Source: Lactobacillus helveticus DSM 20075 = CGMCC 1.1877 (lineage in GTDB: Bacteria; Bacillota; Bacilli; Lactobacillales; Lactobacillaceae). Taken from it: a DNA stretch of 17,411 nt. Made by a program: the position numbers and the translations under genes. Below, piece by piece: positions 6,164 to 14,245 of the stretch. Location of the stretch: the NCBI RefSeq assembly GCF_000160855.1, contig NZ_GG700753.1:7370-24780 (forward strand), given 5' to 3'. Under the pieces are notes generated by a model. The model searched no databases and was not told where the DNA came from. It worked only from the letters and a program-made list of their open reading frames with translations. Every line of letters starts with the position of its first letter. Position 1 is the first letter of the stretch.

Positions 6164-8620
6164 TTAATTTTGACTACTAATTGGTCGCCCTAATTCGATA
6201 TTCTTTGGTGTACCATCTACTGTCGTATCAATAACAAATGAGCCATTTGAATAACGGTCGCCTAAAGGATATTCAGTAGTTTTAATTTCGATATGGCGAT
6301 CACTAGAAGTAGTAACATGTAGGATATGATCTTGAGCATATGGCATTAAAGCCACAATTCTATGTGGTTTTGTCTTTAATTCGCGTAAGACTAATACACC
6401 ACGTTTGGCACGAGAAACTTTATTGACTAAAGAAAGTTTAAACTGTTTAAAGGCACCACGTTGAGTAATCAAACCAACATGCATCAAATCAAGATATTTG
6501 CTATCAACTAAAACGTAACCAACTATATAGTCGTCATCTTTAAGATTTACAGATTTAACCCCAACAGCTTTAGAACCTGATGTTGGAATTTCACTAATAT
6601 TATATCTAACTGCATATGCACGATGGGTAAATAAAGTAATCTCCTTCTTATCAGTAGGATTGATTAAATTTACGCCGATCAACATGCTATCTTTATTCTT
6701 TAATTTAATAGCTGTCATTGCACGAGATTTGTAAGTTCTAGTTGGTTGTAAATTAGTTAATTCGAGTTGCTTAATATAACCATCGTTAGTAGCAAGAATA
6801 AAGTTTTTCTTTATATCTAGACTATCAAATACAAATACACGGATAATTTGCTCATCGCTGTCTAACCCAATTTCTTGAGAAAGGTGTTGGCCAGTCTCTT
6901 TCCATTTAGTTTCTACCAATTCATGAACTGGTCGGTAGATAACATTACCATGGTTGGTAAACAGATAGAGGTTGGATAAAGTAGATAAGGTGTTTTCATA
7001 AATTACTTTATCCCCATCTGGCAAACCGTTATCAGCATCATCAGTAGATTGGTATGATCTCAAGGAAGAACGCTTTAAGTAACCATCACGACTAATTAAT
7101 ACGCGTACTTGCTCATCAGCAACTAATGCTTTTTCATCAATCTTAACTTTAGCACTCTCTTCTGAAATTTCAGTACGACGAGGACTAGCAAATTCCTTTT
7201 TTACTGCTGATAGTTCTTTGATAATTTCTTTTTCTAATGTCTTTCGATCTGATAAAAGCTTGCGATATTTTTCAGCAAGCTTATTGAGCTTACTTTGTTC
7301 AGCAATTAACTCATTTACATCGGTATTTGTTAATCTGTAAAGCTGTAAAGAAACAATTGCCTCAGCTTGATTTGCAGTAAATTTATATTTAGCAATTAAG
7401 TTCTTTTTAGCATCAGCTTTATTTTTAGAAGCACGAATAGTCTTAATAACTTGGTCAAGAATATCCATTGCATGGATTAATCCTTGAATGATTTCTAAAC
7501 GTGCTTCAGCCTTGTTTAAGTCAAATTTAGTTCGTTTAGTTACAACATCTTCTTCATGTTCTAAGTAAGATGATAAGATTCGCTTTAATCCTACTTGAAC
7601 AGGAGTCATATGATCAATTGCGACCATATTGAAGTTGTATGAAACTTGTAAATCAGTATTTTTAAATAAATAATTTAGAATGTTTTGCGCATCGGCATCT
7701 TTTTTCAGTTCGATAACGATTGATAAACCGTGGCGATCAGTTTCATCACGTACTTCTGCAATACCATCAATTTCTTTATTTAATCGAATTTCATCTATTT
7801 TTTTGACTAAAAGGGCTTTATTAACATCAAATGGAATTTCAGTTGCAACGATTTCCTGACGATGTCCACGAATTTCTTGAATGCTGGTTTTCGCTCTAAC
7901 TTGAATACGGCCTCTACCAGTTTCATAAGCTTCTTTAATACCTTGGGTCCCCATCACAATAGCACCAGTAGGGAAATCTGGACCTTTTACAAATTGCATT
8001 AGATCTGCTAATGAAGCATCAGGATGTTTTAACAGATAAATAGTAGCATCAATTACTTCGCCTAGATTATGTGGTGGGATTTCAGTAGCATAACCTGCGG
8101 AAATTCCTGTTGAGCCATTAACTAATAAATTGGGAAAACGTGCTGGTAAAACTGTTGGTTCATATTCACTGTCATCAAAATTAAGAACCATTTTGACAGT
8201 TTGCTTATCAATATCTTGCAAAAGCATATTGGATATTTTGTTTAAGCGAGATTCGGTATAACGCATGGCTGCAGGGCCATCGCCATCCATTGAACCATTA
8301 TTTCCGTGCATTTCGACTAATGGTTCGCGCATTTTCCAATCCTGTGATAAGTGAACTAAGGCTCCATAAATGGAACTATCACCATGTGGGTGGAAATTAC
8401 CCATGATATTACCAACGGCTTTAGCAGCCTTTTTAAACGGCTTGTCATAAGTGTTTCCATCTTGATACATTGCATAAAGAATGCGTCGTTGAACAGGCTT
8501 TAATCCATCACGAATATCGGGTAAAGCCCGTTCTTGAATAATATACTTGGAATATCGTCCAAAACGCTCGCCCATAACTTGTTCAAGCGGCATTTCACGA
8601 ATTCGTTCTTTTGTGGCCAT
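6164..8620 (-). CDS. parC: DNA topoisomerase IV subunit A
   Basis: An 818-residue type IIA topoisomerase A subunit. With ParE it decatenates replicated chromosomes and relaxes supercoils. The N-terminal breakage-reunion domain is complete: the catalytic tyrosine is Tyr121 in AAMRYTESRL, and the quinolone-determining helix is HPHGDSSIYGALV (78-90) with Ser82 at the position of E. coli Ser80. Gly86 stands where E. coli and S. aureus have Glu84. A coiled-coil-rich tower/gate region runs to about residue 490, followed by a C-terminal beta-pinwheel with degenerate blades. It lacks a clear GyrA box, which supports ParC over GyrA. The ribosome binding site AAAGAAGG overlaps the parE stop region, and the 16-nt gap marks an operon with translational coupling likely. 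Confidence 0.97.
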   Translation of the reverse strand: MATKERIREMPLEQVMGERFGRYSKYIIQERALPDIRDGLKPVQRRILYAMYQDGNTYDKPFKKAAKAVGNIMGNFHPHGDSSIYGALVHLSQDWKMREPLVEMHGNNGSMDGDGPAAMRYTESRLNKISNMLLQDIDKQTVKMVLNFDDSEYEPTVLPARFPNLLVNGSTGISAGYATEIPPHNLGEVIDATIYLLKHPDASLADLMQFVKGPDFPTGAIVMGTQGIKEAYETGRGRIQVRAKTSIQEIRGHRQEIVATEIPFDVNKALLVKKIDEIRLNKEIDGIAEVRDETDRHGLSIVIELKKDADAQNILNYLFKNTDLQVSYNFNMVAIDHMTPVQVGLKRILSSYLEHEEDVVTKRTKFDLNKAEARLEIIQGLIHAMDILDQVIKTIRASKNKADAKKNLIAKYKFTANQAEAIVSLQLYRLTNTDVNELIAEQSKLNKLAEKYRKLLSDRKTLEKEIIKELSAVKKEFASPRRTEISEESAKVKIDEKALVADEQVRVLISRDGYLKRSSLRSYQSTDDADNGLPDGDKVIYENTLSTLSNLYLFTNHGNVIYRPVHELVETKWKETGQHLSQEIGLDSDEQIIRVFVFDSLDIKKNFILATNDGYIKQLELTNLQPTRTYKSRAMTAIKLKNKDSMLIGVNLINPTDKKEITLFTHRAYAVRYNISEIPTSGSKAVGVKSVNLKDDDYIVGYVLVDSKYLDLMHVGLITQRGAFKQFKLSLVNKVSRAKRGVLVLRELKTKPHRIVALMPYAQDHILHVTTSSDRHIEIKTTEYPLGDRYSNGSFVIDTTVDGTPKNIELGRPISSQN

Positions 8621-8636
8621 TAATTAAAAACCTTCT

Positions 8637-10583
8637 TTAATCATCTTCTGATTCTAAGATTGAGCTATCTTCGCCCATTCTGAATTTAACGTTTTCTTCA
8701 ATCCATTTTCTTCTGGCAGCAACTTTATCACCCATTAAGGTAGTTACTCGTCTTTCAGCAAGGGCAGCATCGTCAATTTTTACTCGGATTAACATTCTGG
8801 ATTCAGGATTCATAGTTGTTTGCCAAAGTTGTTCAGCATTCATTTCACCCAATCCTTTGAAACGTTGTAATGAATAACCGCGCTTCATTGCTTTTTCATC
8901 TTCTGCAAGTTCTTCATCTGTCCAAGCATATTGAATTTGTGCCTTCTTACCACGGCCCTTTTGCAAGCGATAAAGAGGTGGAAGAGCAATATATATCTTT
9001 CCTTTTTCGATCATTGGGCGCATATAGCGGTAGAAAAAGGTTAAAAGCAGGATCTGAATGTGAGCACCATCGTCATCGGCGTCAGTCATGATGATAACTT
9101 TGTCGTAGTTTGAATCATCAACATTAAATTCAGCGCCTACGCCAGCGCCGATAGTATAAATCATAGTGTTGATTTCTTCGTTTTTAAAGATATCTTGCAA
9201 TTTAGCCTTTTGAGTATTTAAGACTTTACCACGTAAAGGCAAGATTGCTTGGAAGCGTCGATCACGGCCTTGCTTTGCTGAACCGCCGGCAGAATCGCCC
9301 TCAACTAGGAATAATTCATTCTTTTTAGGATTGCGTGATTGGGCAGGAGTTAACTTACCAGAAAGAACTTCTTTTTTGCGTCTCTTTTTACCATTACGGC
9401 TTTCATCTCTAGCTTTTTTAGCAGCTTCACGTGCATCCCTAGCTCGTTGTGCCTTTTTAACCAATTCCTGAGCTAATTCACCGTTCTCCATTAAATAGTA
9501 AGACATCTTCTCATAAACGAGTGAATCAACTGCAGAACGTGCTTGAGGAGTACCTAATTTACCTTTGGTTTGACCTTCAAATTCAAGCAATTCTTCTGGA
9601 ATTTTTACTGATAAAACAGCGCTTAAACCTTCACGATAATCTGATCCATCAATATTTTTATCTTTTTTACCAAGCAACCCTTGCTTTTTGGCATAATCAT
9701 TGAAAGCACGAGTAAATCCACTACGTGCACCAGATTCATGCGTTCCACCATCACCAGTCCGAACGTTGTTAACAAAAGATACTAGATTTTCTGAATATCC
9801 ATCACTGTATTGACCGGAAAATTCAATCTCCATGCCGTCTTGTTTTCCCTCAAAATAGAAAACATCACTAATAGTTCCTTTACCCTCATTTAGGTAAGAA
9901 ACAAAAGATTTGATTCCATCATCATACTGAAATACATCATGATGTTCAGGATCACGTTCATCAGTTAAAACAAATTTAACTCCTTTAAGCAAAAAGGCAG
10001 ATTCTCGAATACGTTCCTGAATAGTCTCATACTTATACTTAGTTGTTGAAAAAATCATGGCATCTGGTTTAAAAGTAATTGTCGTACCAGTAGGATCTTT
10101 AGTTTTTCCTAAGCACTTAAGAGTTCCAATGGGATGTCCACCCTTTTCAAACTCTTCTTCATATGCTTTACCATCTCGAACAACACGTACTTTCATATAG
10201 CTTGAAAGTGCATTTACTACGGAAGAACCTACACCGTGAAGTCCACCAGAAGTTTTATAATTTTGCTCGGTAAACTTACCACCGGCATGGAGCACGGTCA
10301 GAATAACTTCAATAGTTGGTTTTCCTGACTTATGCATCCCTGTAGGCATTCCACGTCCAAAGTCTCTTATAGTTACACTATTATCTTTATGAATAGTTAC
10401 ATCAATTTCTTTACCAAAGCCGGCCATAGCCTCATCAACTGAATTATCGACTATTTCATAAACCAATTGATTAAGTCCATGTATATCGGTTGAACCTATA
10501 TACATACCTGGTCGTTTACGAACGGCTTCCAATCCATGTAATATTTGAATTGAAGAATCATCATAAGTATTAGCTTTTGCCAC
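8637..10583 (-). CDS. parE: DNA topoisomerase IV subunit B
   Basis: A 648-residue ATPase subunit of topoisomerase IV. The GHKL ATP site is intact (YEIVDNSVDEA with the general-base Glu, DFGRGMPTG, and the GGLHGVGSSVVNALS lid). The TOPRIM domain shows LVEGDSAGGSAKQGRDR at about 426-442 and TDADDDGAH at about 500-508, giving the Mg-binding Glu and DxD residues. The C-terminal QRFKGLGEMNAEQLW is typical of ParE/GyrB. Start choice: the upstream in-frame ATG at 10598 has no ribosome binding site, while GTG at 10583 is preceded by GGGGGA at about 7 nt and gives the usual V/M-AKANTYDDSSI start. I therefore use GTG. It is first in the operon with parC and divergent from plsY. Confidence 0.96.
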   Translation of the reverse strand: MAKANTYDDSSIQILHGLEAVRKRPGMYIGSTDIHGLNQLVYEIVDNSVDEAMAGFGKEIDVTIHKDNSVTIRDFGRGMPTGMHKSGKPTIEVILTVLHAGGKFTEQNYKTSGGLHGVGSSVVNALSSYMKVRVVRDGKAYEEEFEKGGHPIGTLKCLGKTKDPTGTTITFKPDAMIFSTTKYKYETIQERIRESAFLLKGVKFVLTDERDPEHHDVFQYDDGIKSFVSYLNEGKGTISDVFYFEGKQDGMEIEFSGQYSDGYSENLVSFVNNVRTGDGGTHESGARSGFTRAFNDYAKKQGLLGKKDKNIDGSDYREGLSAVLSVKIPEELLEFEGQTKGKLGTPQARSAVDSLVYEKMSYYLMENGELAQELVKKAQRARDAREAAKKARDESRNGKKRRKKEVLSGKLTPAQSRNPKKNELFLVEGDSAGGSAKQGRDRRFQAILPLRGKVLNTQKAKLQDIFKNEEINTMIYTIGAGVGAEFNVDDSNYDKVIIMTDADDDGAHIQILLLTFFYRYMRPMIEKGKIYIALPPLYRLQKGRGKKAQIQYAWTDEELAEDEKAMKRGYSLQRFKGLGEMNAEQLWQTTMNPESRMLIRVKIDDAALAERRVTTLMGDKVAARRKWIEENVKFRMGEDSSILESEDD

Positions 10584-10640
10584 TAAAAAATCCCCCATTT
10601 AATCAATAATTCACCAACACCCTATATTTAAGGAATAATC

Positions 10641-10651
10641 TTTGCTAAAAT
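10641..10651 (+). promoter_or_regulatory. Extended -10 promoter of plsY
   Basis: TTTGCTAAAAT contains TGC directly before TAAAAT (10646-10651), an extended -10 element, about 28 nt upstream of the plsY ATG. No good -35 hexamer is found 17 nt further up, which extended -10 promoters can tolerate. The parE promoter must lie on the opposite strand of this 96-bp intergenic region but I cannot pinpoint it. Confidence 0.45.
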
Positions 10652-10679
10652 AGCGATAGATTAATAGGAGTTGTTGAAT

Positions 10680-11306
10680 ATGTTTGCATTAAAATTTGCA
10701 TCGTTGTTTATTTTAGCATACTTGATCGGATCTTTTCCGACGGGTGTATTAGTAGGAAAGATCTTCTTTCACAAAGATATAAGAAAGTATGGCTCTGGCA
10801 ACATAGGTACTACCAATACTTTCAGAGTATTGGGTCCTGTAGCTGGAATTATCGTCTTCTTAGTTGATTTTTTCAAAGGAACAATAGCTACGTTGCTACC
10901 AGTCTTGTTTCATCTAGGATCTCATTATCTCTGTTTGATTTTTGGTTTAGCTGCTATTTTAGGTCATGCCTTCCCTATCTTTTTAAAATTTAAGGGAGGC
11001 AAAGCTGTTGCTACCTCAGCCGGTTTCTTATTAGGATATAATGTGCATTTTTTTTTAATTTGTGCAGTCATCTTTTTCCCAATCTTGTTTATTACAAGTA
11101 TGGTCTCATTAACTAGCCTAATCTCAGTAGTTTTGATTTTTATAGCTTCGTTCTTCTTCCACGACCTTGCCTTGAGCATTATCAGTGGATTACTCGTAGT
11201 CTTAATCTACTGGAGTCATCGAAGCAATATCGTCCGTCTTAAACATCATCAAGAAAATATGATGCCATTCGGATTGTATTATTGGTATTATAAAAAACAT
11301 CACTAA
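10680..11306 (+). CDS. plsY: Acyl-phosphate:glycerol-3-phosphate acyltransferase PlsY
   Basis: A 208-residue integral membrane enzyme that transfers an acyl group from acyl-phosphate to glycerol-3-phosphate, the first acylation in phospholipid synthesis. About five transmembrane segments are visible. The conserved cytoplasmic motifs are YGSGNIGTTNTFRVLG (motif 1, near residue 39) and FKGGKAVATSAG (motif 2, near residue 104), both diagnostic of PlsY (PF02660). The start is ATG 10680, nine nt after TAGGAG; a TTG at 10671 overlaps that binding site and is not plausible. The gene is divergent from parE, an arrangement I know from lactobacilli and related Firmicutes, and is followed by its own terminator. 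Confidence 0.96.
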   Translation: MFALKFASLFILAYLIGSFPTGVLVGKIFFHKDIRKYGSGNIGTTNTFRVLGPVAGIIVFLVDFFKGTIATLLPVLFHLGSHYLCLIFGLAAILGHAFPIFLKFKGGKAVATSAGFLLGYNVHFFLICAVIFFPILFITSMVSLTSLISVVLIFIASFFFHDLALSIISGLLVVLIYWSHRSNIVRLKHHQENMMPFGLYYWYYKKHH

Positions 11307-11321
11307 AATTAAACTAAATAT

Positions 11322-11354
11322 AAAACCAGCAAGTGTATAACTTGTTGGTTTTTT
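11322..11354 (+). terminator. Terminator of plsY
   Basis: A 10-bp stem AACCAGCAAG/CTTGTTGGTT with one G-U pair, plus flanking A-T pairs and a 7-nt loop, followed by T's ending at 11354. It also faces the end of the minus-strand SNF2 pseudogene and may serve both. Confidence 0.9.
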
Positions 11355-11402
11355 GTTGCTTTTTTATTATACCTATGCAAACAATAGTTCGCAAGTGCGA
11401 AA

Positions 11403-12895
11403 TCATTTTAAGATTTTTAACAAACTTTCTCTGTTCATCGTGGCTTGCGCCATGCCATCGTTATCTAAGATTATTTTTGCTAGGTCTGCTTTTTTGTGTT
11501 GCAAAGAAATAATCTTCTCTTCAATACTATTCCGGGTAACCATTTTATAAATCTTGACAGTGTGCTTTTGTCCCATTCGATGAGCACGATCGCTTGCTTG
11601 ATTTTCGGCAGCTAAGTTCCACCTGCTTTAAGTGAGATCAAGAAAATGGCAGGTTTATCTAATGAATTGAACTGATGAATTTTATCCTGTCGTTCCTTTT
11701 TAGCCGTTGCTCCGGTAATGACAAAAATAGGAACTTTTAATTTACGGAGTTTGTTTTGGATAATCTCTAGCATTGAAGTGAATTGAGAAAATAGTAAAAT
11801 TTTATGTCCATTTTCCAAATTAGCTTTAATCAAATCAATAGTCGCAATTAATTTACCTGAATTGCCGTGATAATTCTCATATAACAAGTGAGGATCACAG
11901 CATATCTCGCGCAACTTAGTAATCTGAGCAAAAATTTCAAAATGAGCGCGTTTAAACTCTGCATCCCCTTGGCAAGACAATTCAGCAATTAATTTCTGCG
12001 TTTGCAGTTTATATAATTCGGATTGTTTAGATCCCATATTAACATAAACAATCTCTTCTTCCTTTGCGGGCAAATCATTCAGAACGTCTTTCTTTAGTCG
12101 ATGCAAAATGAATGGAGTAACCATTTCAACCAATTGTTTTTCGGCTTCTTCATCCTCATCCTTAATTATTGGTAGTTCAAACTTTTTCTTAAAATCTAAG
12201 TATGATCCTAAAAAGTTGGGCATTAAATAATCAAAAACACTCCATAATTCACTTAATTTGTTTTCTATCGGTGTTCCGGTTAAAGCGAGTTTATGATGAG
12301 CTTTAATTACTTTAACGGATTGAGCCGTAATCGATTGATGATTCTTAATATTTTGGGCTTCATCAAGGATCTGTATATTAAAAACAAGTTTTTGATAAGC
12401 TTCTAAGTCACGGTTTAAAGATTGGTATGAAGTAATCAATAGATCATATTTGGATGCATTGGCTAAAATTTGTGTTCGTTCTTTTTTAGTTCCAACAAGC
12501 ACAGCGGTTTTAAGTTCGGGCGCAAATTTTTGTGCCTCATTCTCCCAGTTATAGATAACTGATGCTGGAGCTACTACTAAATTGGTACTGTCTTTCTTTT
12601 GGTGAGCTAACAATAAGGATATTACTTGTATTGTCTTACCTAATCCCATTTCATCAGCTAGAATGCCGCCAAAATTGTAATTAACTAGTGTATTAAGCCA
12701 ATTGAAATCCTCTTTTTGATATGGACGTAATACATTTTTAAGTTTATCTGGCAATTTATTTTGTTTTAGTTCATTTTTATTTAGATCTTTAATTAACTGA
12801 TTAAAAGATTCATTGCTTGAAAAATGCAAAGAATTAGCCTTCCGCATTTCTTTAGCAAAGTAAAAGGAGCGGTAAGCGGGCAATTGCAATTTACC
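11403..12895 (-). pseudogene. SNF2-family helicase, 5'-truncated with an internal frameshifting deletion
   Basis: The preserved part is the SNF2 ATPase core. It holds Walker A GGILADEMGLGKTIQ, motif II ILDEAQ, motif III LALTGTPIENKLSELW and the helicase-C start HKILLFSQFTSMLEIIQ. The reading ends at FLISLKAGGT followed by TAG (11612-11614). The rest of motif VI continues in another frame as AENQASDRAHRMGQ down to MNRESLLKILK and TGA at 11403. About 17 codons of the usual text between GGT and N-AAENQ are missing. Recognisable homology begins at about GKLQLPAYRS (12895), so the N-terminal half typical of bacterial SNF2 proteins (SWIM zinc finger and helicase-associated domain, several hundred residues) is gone, together with its promoter. 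The upstream residues of the open frame come from the dps terminator. The gene is dead. Confidence 0.9.
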
Positions 12896-12901
12896 GATGA
12901 T

Positions 12902-12943
12902 AAAAAAGACAGTAAGCAAAAATTATCGCTTACTGCCTTTTTT
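12902..12943 (-). terminator. Terminator of dps
   Basis: Left arm 12902-12917 pairs with 12928-12943 (one A-C mismatch) around a 10-nt loop, with six A's and six T's at the base. It lies 13 nt beyond the dps stop and directly at the broken 5' edge of the SNF2 pseudogene. Confidence 0.9.
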
Positions 12944-12956
12944 ATTTTAGATTTAA

Positions 12957-13424
12957 TTATTCGTCAATGTTAGGTGCTTGATTAATCTCAGCTGCCATCA
13001 TCCAAATTCTCTTTTCAAGATCATTGTGACAAGTAGTTAAGATATCACTTGAACTGTAGTCTCCTTCTTCATCTGCAGCTTTGATACCTTTTTCGTAAAG
13101 GTGTGCCAAGTGATGATAACCATCAACGATAGTAGCAAAACGCTCAGTAGTAGGTGTACCCCACTTGCCAGGATGAGCTTCAATGGTTGAATGATCTACC
13201 ATTTCTGCCAAGCTAGAGTATGGAGAGCCATCAATAGTAATTAATCTTTCAGCGATTAAATCACGTTGATCGTTTAATTCAGACATTACATCATCTAAGT
13301 ATGGGTGTAAGTTTAAAAATTCTGGTCCACGCATGTACCAGTGTTGTTGACGTACTACCATTTGTAATTGACTAAGATCAGCAACTGCTTGATTTAAAAT
13401 TTCTTTGGTCTTTTGATATTGCAT
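12957..13424 (-). CDS. dps: Dps-family ferritin-like DNA-binding/iron storage protein
   Basis: A 155-residue four-helix protein of the Dps type. Dps dodecamers oxidise Fe(II) with peroxide and store iron, protecting DNA from oxidative damage. The inter-subunit ferroxidase residues are all present: His28 (QQHWYMRGP), His40 (LHPYLDD), Asp44, Asp55 and Glu59 (DLIAERL), matching the order in Listeria Dps. SPYSSL and the terminal helix LEKRIWMMAAEI also fit. There is no lysine-rich N-terminal tail, so DNA binding of the E. coli kind is doubtful. The ribosome binding site AAAGGAGA is strong. It has its own promoter and terminator. Useful in lactic acid bacteria, which make hydrogen peroxide and often lack catalase. 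Confidence 0.95.
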   Translation of the reverse strand: MQYQKTKEILNQAVADLSQLQMVVRQQHWYMRGPEFLNLHPYLDDVMSELNDQRDLIAERLITIDGSPYSSLAEMVDHSTIEAHPGKWGTPTTERFATIVDGYHHLAHLYEKGIKAADEEGDYSSSDILTTCHNDLEKRIWMMAAEINQAPNIDE

Positions 13425-13474
13425 AAAACTAATCTCCTTTGACCTGAAAACTATTAATAATAGCGTTCATCACT

Positions 13475-13503
13475 ATGATAGCAAATACAAAGTGATTAGT
13501 AAA
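13475..13503 (-). promoter_or_regulatory. Promoter of dps
   Basis: On the minus strand: TTTACT (13498-13503) as -35, a 17-nt spacer, and TATCAT (13475-13480) as -10, preceded by TGC, which makes it an extended -10. The predicted start is about 45 nt upstream of the dps ATG. Confidence 0.6.
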
Positions 13504-13508
13504 CTAAT
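13495..13508. promoter_or_regulatory. Palindromic operator candidate over the dps -35 box
   Basis: ATTAGT and ACTAAT flank a 2-nt centre, forming a palindrome that covers the -35 hexamer. A repressor bound here would block dps transcription. It does not match the standard PerR/Fur box well, so the regulator is unknown. Confidence 0.4.
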
Positions 13509-13512
13509 ATGG

Positions 13513-14031
13513 TTATAAATTTAATTCAAATGCTAATCTTTCGGGGTCAATTGGGTCTTCTACCTTTATTGTCCCTCTTTCAATAAATCCGTGGCTTTTA
13601 GCAAGATGTTGCATAATTGCATTCTTTTTAAAGGTATCAATTCTGAAGTTAAATATATTATTTGCTACTTGCAGTGAAATTAAATTGGAGAAAAAGTAAT
13701 TTCCTAGATGCATCCCGCGGTATTGATTGCTAATAGCCATACGGTGAATAGTTGCATACTTATCTTGTTCATTTTGCCATTGTCCATCTATTACTTGATA
13801 AGTAGGTTCAATTCCTGCGATTACTGCAGCATATCCTGCTACATGATGATCAACGATTAAAACATAACCCACATTCTTCTTTATATCTTGCGTAATAGTT
13901 TCTTCATTGGGATATCCACTTTGCCATTGTGTGCTACCAGCTTTCTTTAAGAATGCTTTAGCTTCATCGATTACTGGCACAATTTTGTTAATATCATTTA
14001 TTTTTGCTTTTCTAGCGTAAATGAGTGTCAT
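13513..14031 (-). CDS. GNAT-family N-acetyltransferase
   Basis: A 172-residue acetyltransferase of the GNAT fold, using acetyl-CoA. The diagnostic motif A is HRMAISNQYRGMHLGNYFF, with the pyrophosphate loop Q103-Y-R-G-M-H-L-G110 (Q/R-x-x-G-x-x-G/A type). Motif B follows as FRIDTFKKNAIMQHLAKSHGF, and the N-terminus begins with the usual beta strand (YARKAKINDINKIVPVIDEA). The substrate cannot be read from sequence; close relatives are usually just called GNAT. The ATG follows AAGGGGG. The gene has its own promoter and no terminator before dps, so read-through into dps is possible. Confidence 0.93.
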   Translation of the reverse strand: MTLIYARKAKINDINKIVPVIDEAKAFLKKAGSTQWQSGYPNEETITQDIKKNVGYVLIVDHHVAGYAAVIAGIEPTYQVIDGQWQNEQDKYATIHRMAISNQYRGMHLGNYFFSNLISLQVANNIFNFRIDTFKKNAIMQHLAKSHGFIERGTIKVEDPIDPERLAFELNL

Positions 14032-14064
14032 GTATTTTATCCCCCTTTTTTATATTTTAATCAA

Positions 14065-14093
14065 ACTATACGAAACTAAGATATAGAGGTCAA
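14065..14093 (-). promoter_or_regulatory. Promoter of the GNAT gene
   Basis: On the minus strand TTGACC (14088-14093), exactly 17 nt, then TATAGT (14065-14070). Each hexamer matches the consensus at five of six positions. This is the clearest sigma-A promoter in the window. Confidence 0.8.
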
Positions 14094-14148
14094 ATTCACT
14101 ACATTATTTTGAATCTGTCCATTATCTGACGTTTTGCTATGAATGTGC

Positions 14149-14177
14149 TTAACTGCCTATTCACTTTAACATATGAT
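14149..14177 (+). promoter_or_regulatory. Promoter of the sirtuin-tetR operon
   Basis: TTAACT (14149-14154), 17 nt, TATGAT (14172-14177), four and five matches to consensus. Predicted start near 14184, giving a leader of about 62 nt to the first sirtuin ATG. Confidence 0.5.
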
Positions 14178-14180
14178 GTT

Positions 14181-14205
14181 TACATCAAGTCCTATACAGG
14201 ATGTA
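14181..14205. promoter_or_regulatory. Inverted repeat at the operon start, possible TetR operator
   Basis: TACATC (14181-14186) and GATGTA (14200-14205) form an inverted repeat with a 13-nt spacer, which holds a second small inverted pair CCT/AGG. It overlaps the predicted transcription start, a typical place for the operator of a TetR regulator such as the one encoded at the end of this operon. Binding is inference. Confidence 0.35.
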
Positions 14206-14245
14206 TGAAAGTAATCAATCTATTAAAAAATGAGGTAAACATTGT

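Noticed and set aside
8870..9703. Two plus-strand frames inside parE
   Set aside because: Antisense shadows of a complete, well-conserved ParE; no binding sites.
11353..11550. 65-codon plus-strand reading frame after plsY
   Set aside because: It starts inside the plsY terminator and lies opposite the displaced C-terminal frame of the SNF2 pseudogene, which has clear family motifs.
14179..14207. TTTACA as -35 with TGTATG as -10 for the sirtuin operon
   Set aside because: The -10 match is poor; TTAACT-17-TATGAT just upstream is better and leaves the inverted repeat at the transcription start.
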